A DNA stretch of 64,000 bases from Halomicrobium salinisoli (GTDB lineage Archaea > Halobacteriota > Halobacteria > Halobacteriales > Haloarculaceae), in assembly GCF_020405185.1 (NCBI RefSeq), contig NZ_CP084463.1:3224001-3288000 (forward strand), written 5' to 3'. A model generated the notes under the pieces. The model ran no database searches. It was not told where the DNA came from and saw only the letters and a program-made list of their open reading frames with translations. The position numbers were made by a program, and so were the translations under genes. Positions 51,599-58,619 of the stretch are shown in pieces (the first letter of the stretch is position 1; each line of letters starts with the position of its first letter).

Positions 51599-52252
51599 AT
51601 GGCGGTCGAAGTGATCGTCGACGACCGCGAGCCGGCGGGACTCGTCGCGGCGCTGCGGGACCACCCCGACGTCGACGCCGTCGCTGTCCGCCGGCTGGAG
51701 TCGGGCGACGTCGTCTCCGGGCCGGTCGCCGTCGAGCGCAAGACGCCCGGCGACTACCTCCGGTCGGCGCTGGGCCGCCGCGGGTCGGACCTGGAGGCGC
51801 AGGTCCGGGCGATGAACGAGGCCTACGAGCACGCCTACGTCCTGATCGAGGGCGACCTCGCCGACGTCGAAGCCCGCTGGCCGGACGTTCCCGGCGCCGC
51901 CGTGCGGGGCTCGCTCGCGTCCATCACGGCTCGCCTGGGCGCGCCCGTCGTCCCCTGCGGCGACCGCGAACGGCTGGTCGACGTGGCCGTTCGCCTGGTC
52001 CGCAAACACACCGAGTCGCCGTCGACGCGGTCGCTCCCGTCCGGCGCGGTCCCGGGCCGGGACGAGCCCACGGCCAAGCGGATGTACGGCTGCATCGACG
52101 GGATTGGGCCGGAGACGGCGTCGCGGCTCTACGAGGCGTTCCCGACGGTCGAGTCCCTCCTCGCGGCCTCCCGCGAGGACCTGGAGGCCGTCGACGGCGT
52201 CGGTCCCCGGCGGGCCGCGGCCATCGACGACGCCCTCCGGACCGAGGGGTGA
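51599..52252 (+). CDS. Stand-alone ERCC4 (XPF/Mus81-type) nuclease
   Basis: A 217-residue protein without a helicase part. The nuclease domain (about 1-140) has VDDREPAGL at the start and the catalytic ERKTPGDYL with E and K of the GDxnERKx3D motif; a tandem helix-hairpin-helix follows (DGIGPETASRLYEAFPTVES, DGVGPRRAAAIDDAL). This is the layout of short archaeal XPF, which cuts branched DNA and 3' flaps. It coexists with Hef in this window, giving two ERCC4 nucleases. Confidence 0.82.
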   Translation: MAVEVIVDDREPAGLVAALRDHPDVDAVAVRRLESGDVVSGPVAVERKTPGDYLRSALGRRGSDLEAQVRAMNEAYEHAYVLIEGDLADVEARWPDVPGAAVRGSLASITARLGAPVVPCGDRERLVDVAVRLVRKHTESPSTRSLPSGAVPGRDEPTAKRMYGCIDGIGPETASRLYEAFPTVESLLAASREDLEAVDGVGPRRAAAIDDALRTEG

Positions 52253-52286
52253 CGCGGTCGTCGCGGGGCCGCCGGGCGACCGTCGA

Positions 52287-52862
52287 TCAGTCCCGTCGCT
52301 CTTCGGCGCCCTCGGGGAGGTAGACGTCCGCCTGCGGGTGCTGGTCGGGCTCCTCGCCGATCCGGTCGTCGCCGTAGGCCTCCTCGATGGCGCCGACGGC
52401 GACGTCCCGGTCGACCCGACCGAGCACCTCGATCATCTTCGTGAGGGTGTCCTTCGGGACGCCGACGCCCTGCCCGCCCTCCTGCAACTCGTTGTGGTAC
52501 TCCGGCGCCCTCTCACGGAGGAACCTGAGGTACCGGACCGGATCGGTCTCCTCGCCCAGCTCCGCGTGCCACGTCGCCGGGTACTGACTGATCCGGCCGC
52601 CGTCGAGCTCGTAGAAGTGGTTCATGTCCACCCAGTCCTCGTCGGCCGTCAGCCGCTCCCTGACGTCCCCGACGAACCCGTCGACGTCGAGCCGGTAGTC
52701 CGGTTTGCTGTCCAGTTCCGCGGCGTACTCCTCGACCGCCGCCAGCGGTATCCCGGGGCCGTCCCGGTGGTACCGCTCGAAGACGGTGACCATGTCCCTG
52801 ACGGACATCGCCGACCCTTCGTGGACGATCACGTCCACCGCGTCCTCGTCGATCTCGACCAT
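52287..52862 (-). CDS. Unknown protein downstream of the DNA methyltransferase
   Basis: A 191-residue acidic soluble protein (MVEIDEDAVDVIVHEGSAMS). No known motif is recognised; I do not see a clear PD-(D/E)xK or HNH site, although SKPDYRLDVDGF is faintly reminiscent. The predicted fold is mainly helical, with a conserved-looking DMNHFYELDGGRISQYPATW region. It lies 98 bp after the methyltransferase on the same strand, so it could be its restriction or regulatory partner; that is a guess from position only. Confidence 0.55.
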   Translation of the reverse strand: MVEIDEDAVDVIVHEGSAMSVRDMVTVFERYHRDGPGIPLAAVEEYAAELDSKPDYRLDVDGFVGDVRERLTADEDWVDMNHFYELDGGRISQYPATWHAELGEETDPVRYLRFLRERAPEYHNELQEGGQGVGVPKDTLTKMIEVLGRVDRDVAVGAIEEAYGDDRIGEEPDQHPQADVYLPEGAEERRD

Positions 52863-52960
52863 ATCCACCGTAGGGCCGTCGCGGGGAAAAGCCAGATTGC
52901 GGGGTGGCTGTGAGCTGCTTGCGGGGTTGCTACGGGCCCACCGGCCGACGTCTCGACGCG

Positions 52961-54037
52961 CTACTCCGTCGCGTCGTCCGCGGCGTCGACCGGTGCGCTC
53001 TCGACCGGCTCGTGGACGGCCCGGTAGCCGCCGTCGTCCCGTTCGACCTCGGCGACGGAGTAGAACTGGAGCGGCCGCTCCTGTTTCGTGGTCACGGGGA
53101 AGTCGTAGTTCTCCGCCTCGTACTCGAAGCCGTCCCCGGACGCGCGCCGCTCCGCGACGAACTCGCGGTGGGCCTCCAGGCGCCGCCCGATCACGTCGCG
53201 GGAGAGCCGGGGCACGTCGTCCACCCGCTCCTCGAAGACCCCGGTGAACTCCGCTTCGAGTTCGTAGCCGATGGAGTTGCGGCCGGCGACGAGCGCCGCG
53301 AGCGACGTCGTTCCGGTCCCCCAGAAGGGATCGAGGACGGTGTCGCCGTAGACGCTGTACATGTTGACGAGCCGGTACGGCACCTCGAAGGGGTAGGCCG
53401 CCGAGCGGTCGCGGAGGTCGTCGTCGTCGAGCGACTGGAGCTCGCCCGTGACGTCCGTCCAGACGTCGGAGAACCACCGGTTGCGCTCCTCCCAGAAGTA
53501 GGCGGCGCTGTAGCGGCGGTCGGCGCCGGGCTCGAAGCTCCGCGAGTCCTTGCCGTTGCGGAACACGAGGACGTACTCGTGCTCCAGCGTGACGTAGGCG
53601 TTCGGCGGGAGCATGCCCGACCCCATGAACTTCGCCGCCGAGTTGACCGGCTTCCGCCAGAGGAGTTCGGGCAGGGGCTCGAACCCCAGCTCCTCGAAGG
53701 CGTCGACGATCCGCGAGTGGTTCTGGTAGACGCGGAAGCTCCCGTCGACCTGTCGCGTCGCGTCGCCGACGTTGACGCAGGCGATCCCGCCGTCGACGAG
53801 GACGCGCTCGACCTCCGACCACACCCTGTCCAGCTCCTCGTGCATCAGCTCGAACGCCTCCCGCCCCGCCCCGGCGTCCAGGGCGTCGCCGACCGAGGAG
53901 TTGAGCTCGGCGAACACCTCGTCCCACATCTCTATCATGGGGTACGGCGGCGAGGTCACGACGAGCTCGACCGAGTCGTCGTCGACCTGCCCGAGGTCCC
54001 GAGCGTCCTCGACCACGATGCGATGCGTCGTTTCCAT
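52961..54037 (-). CDS. DNA methyltransferase (N4-cytosine/N6-adenine, TSPPY type)
   Basis: A 358-residue beta-type (permuted) amino-methyltransferase. The catalytic motif IV TSPPYPM is near the N-terminus (28-34), and the SAM-binding motif I DPFWGTGTTS comes late (about residue 240), followed by IGYELEAEF. The target sequence cannot be read from the protein. Haloarchaea widely conserve an orphan CTAG methylase (Zim), and this protein's size and TSPPYP motif make it a candidate, unproven. ATG 54037; the tRNA-Gln gene lies 121 bp upstream. Confidence 0.85.
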   Translation of the reverse strand: METTHRIVVEDARDLGQVDDDSVELVVTSPPYPMIEMWDEVFAELNSSVGDALDAGAGREAFELMHEELDRVWSEVERVLVDGGIACVNVGDATRQVDGSFRVYQNHSRIVDAFEELGFEPLPELLWRKPVNSAAKFMGSGMLPPNAYVTLEHEYVLVFRNGKDSRSFEPGADRRYSAAYFWEERNRWFSDVWTDVTGELQSLDDDDLRDRSAAYPFEVPYRLVNMYSVYGDTVLDPFWGTGTTSLAALVAGRNSIGYELEAEFTGVFEERVDDVPRLSRDVIGRRLEAHREFVAERRASGDGFEYEAENYDFPVTTKQERPLQFYSVAEVERDDGGYRAVHEPVESAPVDAADDATE

Positions 54038-54158
54038 TACCACCTACTCTCCCGACCCTCCTATTTCGTACACACGGTCCTCGCTCTTTCGACGCGCTCG
54101 TCCTCCAGAATCCCGTCCGGACGTGCCGATGGCTCGGCGTTTGCTCGCCGCAGAAGAG

Positions 54159-54231
54159 TAGTCCCACCAGGATTCGAACCTGGGTCGAAGCCCCCAGAAG
54201 GCTTCAGGATTGGCCGCTACCCCATGGGACT
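54159..54231 (-). tRNA. tRNA-Gln (anticodon CTG)
   Basis: A full 73-nt cloverleaf on the minus strand. The acceptor stem AGTCCCA pairs with TGGGACT; the anticodon arm is AAGCC-TTCTGGG-GGCTT with anticodon CTG; the T arm is CCAGG-TTCGAAT-CCTGG. The CCA end is not encoded, and no intron is present. A TATA-like cttacaaac lies ~30 nt upstream (about 54259-54268). It reads Gln CAG codons. Confidence 0.95.
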
Positions 54232-54441
54232 GCGTGCACTCACCGATAGCGGGCGGGTGTTTGTAAGCGTTGCGCGATGGGATTCGGCATGCCAGTAAGT
54301 GACACCCGTGATCTCCGACGGTCAGCGTGGCCGCTCCGTTCCGGAGAAACGCCGGCCTATCGCTGCTGGCCGGCCGGTACGGCGGCCCTAGAGCAGTGAA
54401 CGGACGCCGGAGCCATCCGTCGGCCGGACGAGGCGGGTGAC

Positions 54442-54891
54442 ATGGCCATCGGATCGACGGTCGCGCGGTCGACGAACGGCCGCCGGCCGACGTGGCGGCG
54501 CGGGATCCTCGCGGGCGCGCTCGCCGCGATTCCGGCGGGCGTCCTGCTGGCGGCGGTCGCGCCCGGCGACGTGGCGGTCCCCGGCGTGGCCGGCCCCGCC
54601 GGGACCCTTGCGGGCTGGCTGGCAGTGCTCGCTCTCGGGGCGGCCGGCGGCGCGGTCTTCGGCGTCCTGGTCGAGCGTGCCGCCGGGTACGCGGACGCGC
54701 CGCGCGGGCGTGCGCTTCTGGGAATCGCCTACGGGACGGCGCTGTGGTTCCTGCTGGAGCACGCGCTGCCGCTGGCCGCCGCAGCGACGGGCTCCGGTGC
54801 TCCCGGACGACCGCGGCTGAACGCGTTCCCGCTGGCGGTGCTGCTGGTCTACGTCGTCGTGCTGGCGCTGGCGACGCCATCGTCGGGGTGA
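54442..54891 (+). CDS. Small multi-pass membrane protein
   Basis: A 149-residue hydrophobic protein with about four membrane helices (residues ~21-41, 55-78, 90-113, 125-144) and a basic N-terminus (RSTNGRRPTWRRG). The RALLGIAYGTALWFLLEHAL segment recalls haloarchaeal membrane proteins with a conserved G-x-x-Y-G turn. Function unknown. Tandem copies of gtgacgccgccg begin at its stop codon. Confidence 0.65.
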   Translation: MAIGSTVARSTNGRRPTWRRGILAGALAAIPAGVLLAAVAPGDVAVPGVAGPAGTLAGWLAVLALGAAGGAVFGVLVERAAGYADAPRGRALLGIAYGTALWFLLEHALPLAAAATGSGAPGRPRLNAFPLAVLLVYVVVLALATPSSG

Positions 54892-54935
54892 CGCCGCCGG
54901 AGTGACGCCGCCGCCGGAGTGACGCCGCCGCCGGC
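54888..54935. repeat. Short tandem repeat over a stop codon
   Basis: The unit gtgacgccgccgccgga occurs three times with slight length changes, beginning at the TGA stop of the membrane-protein gene. Confidence 0.55.
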
Positions 54936-54983
54936 GGGGCGGGAATCGACACCTACTTTCGATGGACGGGCGCACTCCCGCGC

Positions 54984-55589
54984 ATGTACGTCGGACGATT
55001 CGTCGTCGTCGGTCCCGAGGCGGGCGCTTACCGCGTCTCCTCGCGCTCGTTCCCCAACCGCAAGGCCGTCGACCGCGACGGGACGGTCACCATCGCACAG
55101 ACCGAGGACGCCCCGGAGACGGACAACCCCTACGTCGAGTACAACGCGGTGCAGGTCACCGACCGCGGCGTCGTGGTCGGCAACGGCTCGCACGTCGACC
55201 CGATCGCCGAGAAACTGGCGCTGGGCCTGCCCGCGCGCGACGCCCTGGCCGAGCCGCTGCTGGCGATGGACTTCGAGAAGGACGACTACGACACGCCCCG
55301 CGTCGCCGGTATCGTCGGCGTGCCGGGCGACGACCCGACCACGAACGCCGACGGTCGCGGCGGCGTGATCGCCACCGTGCGCCGCGACGCGCTGCTGGTC
55401 GAGGAGGTCACCGAGCCGACGCTGGTCGCCACCTACGAGGAGGACAGCCCGACGCCGTTCGACCTCGCCGCGACGGACGCCGCGGCGGCCGCTCGCGAGG
55501 TCTACGACCACGAGTTCGAGCACGCCGTCTGTTCGGCCGGCGTCGCCGTCGACGACGACGGCGCGACGACGGCCATCTACAACGGCTAG
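54984..55589 (+). CDS. purO: IMP cyclohydrolase, archaeal type
   Basis: A 201-residue enzyme that closes FAICAR to IMP, the last step of purine synthesis in many archaea. The N-terminus [20 protein letters not shown] and SRSFPNRKA are hallmarks; YNAVQV and DNPYVEYN lie in the active site. It is unrelated to bacterial PurH. ATG 54984. Confidence 0.9.
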   Translation: MYVGRFVVVGPEAGAYRVSSRSFPNRKAVDRDGTVTIAQTEDAPETDNPYVEYNAVQVTDRGVVVGNGSHVDPIAEKLALGLPARDALAEPLLAMDFEKDDYDTPRVAGIVGVPGDDPTTNADGRGGVIATVRRDALLVEEVTEPTLVATYEEDSPTPFDLAATDAAAAAREVYDHEFEHAVCSAGVAVDDDGATTAIYNG

Positions 55590-55678
55590 TCGCTGACCGC
55601 CTGTTCCGGGCCGTCCGGTGCGCTGGCGGCAGCTACGACGGCCGCTGCGAAATTTAGCACGCGATTCGCTGTGACAAA

Positions 55679-55686
55679 CTTTATCA
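55679..55686 (+). promoter_or_regulatory. TATA box of the small zinc-finger gene
   Basis: The sequence ctttatca is centred ~35 nt before ATG 55717 and only ~11 nt before ATG 55693, which favours the later start. Confidence 0.5.
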
Positions 55687-55716
55687 TCATAGATGGCGAA
55701 GGTCTTGCCGACGGCC

Positions 55717-55899
55717 ATGAGTATCATTGACACGGTGGAACGGTGGTTCGCCCCGCCCGTCGTCGAGCGGACCGCGTACCGGTGCGCCGACTGCGGGAAG
55801 CGGGCCGACGCGGAGGACGCGCTCTGCGCGGACTGCGACGGCGAGGTCAGAGCGGTCGACGAGCCCGTCGCCTGCGCCTACTGGGGCCCCCATCACTGA
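55717..55899 (+). CDS. Small zinc-finger protein (CxxC ... CxxC)
   Basis: A 60-residue protein (MSIIDTVERWFAPPVVERTA) with one zinc-ribbon: CADCGK (residues 24-29) and CADCDG (38-43). Such tiny zinc-finger proteins are numerous in haloarchaea; some affect biofilm, motility or stress. A conserved-looking end WGPHH follows. Confidence 0.7.
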   Translation: MSIIDTVERWFAPPVVERTAYRCADCGKRADAEDALCADCDGEVRAVDEPVACAYWGPHH

Positions 55900-56041
55900 G
55901 ACCGGCCCGACGGTCCGTCGCGGCCACGGGAGAGTGGCGACGCTCAGTTCCGCGGCCGGCATCTGTCACTCTGCTGTCCCGTAATCGACGGCTTTGCGCT
56001 TTGCAGTTCGATTAAGTCCCGGGGCGTGGTAGCCACCCGGT

Positions 56042-56737
56042 ATGCGACTGGGCCTCATCTCCGACGTCCACGGGAACAGGGTCGCGCTGGAGGCCGTCCT
56101 GGCTGACATGCCGGCGGTCGACGGCCTGCTCTGTGCGGGCGACGTGGTCGGGTACAACCCCTGGCACGAGGCGTGCCTCGAGGCGATCCGCACCCCCGGC
56201 GAGGGCCTCGTGGCCGAGCACGTCGGGGTCGACTCCGTCCCGACCGTCGAGGGGAACCACGACCGCGCGGTGGCGACGGGCCACGCCCCCCACTTCAATC
56301 AGATGGCGAAGGCCGGCGTCGAGCGGGCGCGCGAACAGCTCGACGAGGACCAGATCGCCTGGCTCGAGGACCTCCCGACCGAACTGACCGCCGCGGACGG
56401 ACGCGTGAAGGTCGTCCACGGCCACCCCGACGACCCGGACCACTACACCCGACCCCACGAGTTCGGTCCGGATCTGCTCGACGACGAGGACGTCCTCGTG
56501 ATGGGCCACACCCACGTCCAGCACCACGAGATCTACGACGAGGGCATCGTGGTCAACCCCGGCAGCGTCGGCCAGCCCCGCGACGGCGACCCGAAGGCCG
56601 CCTACGCCGTGCTGGACCTCGACGAGCTGACCCTCGAGGAGCACCGCGTCGACTACGACATCGACGCCGTCATCGACGCGGTCGAGGACGCCGGCCTGCC
56701 GCGCCAGATCGGCTACCGGCTAGTCAAGGGGCGGTAG
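56042..56737 (+). CDS. Metallophosphoesterase, MJ0936/YfcE-like
   Basis: A 231-residue calcineurin-like phosphoesterase. Metal-binding motifs are complete: ISDVHGN (6-12), CAGDVVGY, EGNHDRAV, VHGHPDDP and GHTHVQH. Homologues cleave phosphodiesters such as cyclic nucleotides in vitro; the natural substrate is unknown. ATG 56042. Confidence 0.87.
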   Translation: MRLGLISDVHGNRVALEAVLADMPAVDGLLCAGDVVGYNPWHEACLEAIRTPGEGLVAEHVGVDSVPTVEGNHDRAVATGHAPHFNQMAKAGVERAREQLDEDQIAWLEDLPTELTAADGRVKVVHGHPDDPDHYTRPHEFGPDLLDDEDVLVMGHTHVQHHEIYDEGIVVNPGSVGQPRDGDPKAAYAVLDLDELTLEEHRVDYDIDAVIDAVEDAGLPRQIGYRLVKGR

Positions 56738-56791
56738 TCCCCGCAGTAGAACAGGGACCGAGAGCGAAAGCGGAACGCGGGCGACTGCTCC

Positions 56792-57970
56792 TCAGAAGAC
56801 GTCCTGGACGAGCTCCAGCGCCTGCTCGCGGTCGTCCCAGGGAACGAACACGGAGACGGACGTCGCGGACGTGATCACGTCGTAGAGGTGGATGTGGGCG
56901 TCCTCCAGCGGGTCGGTGACGCGCTTGACCATGCTGGGCTGGTTGGGCATCTCGCTGCCGGTGACCCGGACCACGGCGATGCCGTCCTCGACGGTGACCG
57001 AGGAGAGGGTGTCGTCCTCGACGATCCGGTCGTGGAGGATGGCCTCGGCCTGCTCGGCGTCGGCCTCGTCGACGTAGAAGGTCAGCGAGTCCATGCCGGA
57101 GGAGTTGCCGCTGATGTTGATGTCCTCGTCGGCCAGCGCGCCGGACAGCTCGGCGAGGATGCCGGGGCTGTTGCGGATGGCCCGGCCGGCGACCGTGACG
57201 CAGGCCAGCGAGTTCTCCTGGAGGTCGATGAGATTCTCGAACTCGCCCTGGATGGAGGTGCCGCCGGCCAGGAGGTCGCCGTGCTGGTAGTGGACGACGC
57301 GGACCCCGAGGTCCGCCTCCTTGTAGGACAGCGCGGAGGGCGCGACGACCTCGGCGCCGCGGAAGGACAGCGAGCGCAGCTCGTCGACGGTGATCTCGCC
57401 GACGTTCCGGGCGCCCTCGACGACTCGGGGGTCGCCGGTCATGACGCCCTCGACGTCGGTGACGATGACGACGTCGTCGGCGTCCATGTACTTGCCCAGC
57501 ATGACGGCGGTGGTGTCGGAGCCGCCGCGGCCCAGCGTCGTCACGTTGCCCTGGTGGTCCTCCGCGAGGAAGCCGGTGATGACCGGCACGACGTCGGTGA
57601 GCTGGCCGGCCAGCGCCTTCGCGCGGCGCTGGGTCTCCTCGACGTCGACCTCGCCGTACTCGTCGGTGATGATCGGCCACTCGTCGCCGCCGGGCTCTAA
57701 GAACATCGCGTTGATGCCCCGCGCCGCCAGCGCGCCCTTGAGCATGCGGACGGAGGTCCGCTCGCCCATGCTGACGATCTCGGCGCGGTCGGCGTCGTCG
57801 GCCTCGTACTCGATCTCGTCGAGCAGCTCGTCGGTCGTGTTGCCCATCGCGCTCGCGATGACGGCAACCTCGTGGCCGTTGTTGACCGCCTCGGCGATGT
57901 TGTCCGCCGCTCGGTTGATCCGGTCGCCGTTGCCCAGGCTGGTCCCACCGAACTTCGCGACTACGCGCAT
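56792..57970 (-). CDS. lysC: Aspartate kinase
   Basis: A 392-residue enzyme that phosphorylates aspartate, first step to threonine, methionine and lysine; thrC and metY of the same pathways are in this window. The kinase domain opens with VVAKFGGTSLGNGDRI; GRGGSDTTAVML is the ATP/substrate site. Two ACT domains follow (about 260-392: LACVTVAGRAIRNSPGILAE and VVRVTGSEMPNQPSMVKRVT), which usually give feedback control by end products. ATG 57970. Confidence 0.93.
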   Translation of the reverse strand: MRVVAKFGGTSLGNGDRINRAADNIAEAVNNGHEVAVIASAMGNTTDELLDEIEYEADDADRAEIVSMGERTSVRMLKGALAARGINAMFLEPGGDEWPIITDEYGEVDVEETQRRAKALAGQLTDVVPVITGFLAEDHQGNVTTLGRGGSDTTAVMLGKYMDADDVVIVTDVEGVMTGDPRVVEGARNVGEITVDELRSLSFRGAEVVAPSALSYKEADLGVRVVHYQHGDLLAGGTSIQGEFENLIDLQENSLACVTVAGRAIRNSPGILAELSGALADEDINISGNSSGMDSLTFYVDEADAEQAEAILHDRIVEDDTLSSVTVEDGIAVVRVTGSEMPNQPSMVKRVTDPLEDAHIHLYDVITSATSVSVFVPWDDREQALELVQDVF

Positions 57971-58123
57971 GCCATCACCCGACCCGTGCGTGCGTGAGTC
58001 ATTACCCCCCGGTTGCCAGCCTGCCGGGATAACTGCTTTCATCTTTCACGGTTGGGTCCGGCGAACGCGCTCGCTGACCGGACAGCGAGAGCGCCGGGGC
58101 CCGCTGATCGAGGGCGGCACACG

Positions 58124-58131
58124 GTTTATTT
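58124..58131 (+). promoter_or_regulatory. TATA box of the GNAT-like gene
   Basis: The sequence gtttattt is centred ~27 nt before ATG 58155, a leaderless arrangement. Confidence 0.5.
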
Positions 58132-58154
58132 GCCTCCGCGTCGAGAGTTCGGAC

Positions 58155-58574
58155 ATGGAAATCCGGGAGGCCGTCGAGGCGGACGCTGAGCGGATGGCGG
58201 AACTGGCCGACAGTCCCCCCGACGTGATGCGCAACCTCGTCCACGACCGCACGGTCCGCGTCGCGTACGACGCCGCGGACGGCGACGAGGACGACGAGGA
58301 GATCGTCGGCCTCGTGAGCTTCGACGCGCGCGACAGCACCGTCCACGTCACGCAGATCGCCGGGACGTCCGAGGCCTGCCGGCGCCTGCTCGAGGAGCCG
58401 CTCGGCTTCGCCCGCCGCGAGGGCATGAGCGTCGAGGCCCTCCTCCCCGAGGGCGACGAGGACGTCCAGGACGCCCTCGAGGCGGTCGGCTTCGAGGCTC
58501 GCGGATCCGGCCCCCGGTTCGAGGGCCGGGAGACGACGCGCTACCGCGTCGAACCGAGCCGCGCCGAGCAGTGA
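58155..58574 (+). CDS. GNAT-like N-acetyltransferase
   Basis: A 139-residue protein with the GNAT outline: MEIREAVEADAERMAELADS (strand 1 and helix), IVGLVSFDARDSTVHVTQIA (central strands), CRRLLEEPLGFARREGMSVE (CoA-helix region) and VGFEARGSGPRFEGRETTRY at the end. The CoA pyrophosphate loop is not well conserved, so activity is uncertain. Confidence 0.72.
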   Translation: MEIREAVEADAERMAELADSPPDVMRNLVHDRTVRVAYDAADGDEDDEEIVGLVSFDARDSTVHVTQIAGTSEACRRLLEEPLGFARREGMSVEALLPEGDEDVQDALEAVGFEARGSGPRFEGRETTRYRVEPSRAEQ

Positions 58575-58619
58575 TCCCCGGCCAGCGAGCGCGCCACTCG
58601 CCCGAGCGCCCGCGGCGCG

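Noticed and set aside
54038..54441. Integrated element at tRNA-Gln
   Set aside because: I searched for a direct repeat of the tRNA 3' end and for an integrase and saw neither, so the methyltransferase is not called part of a mobile element.
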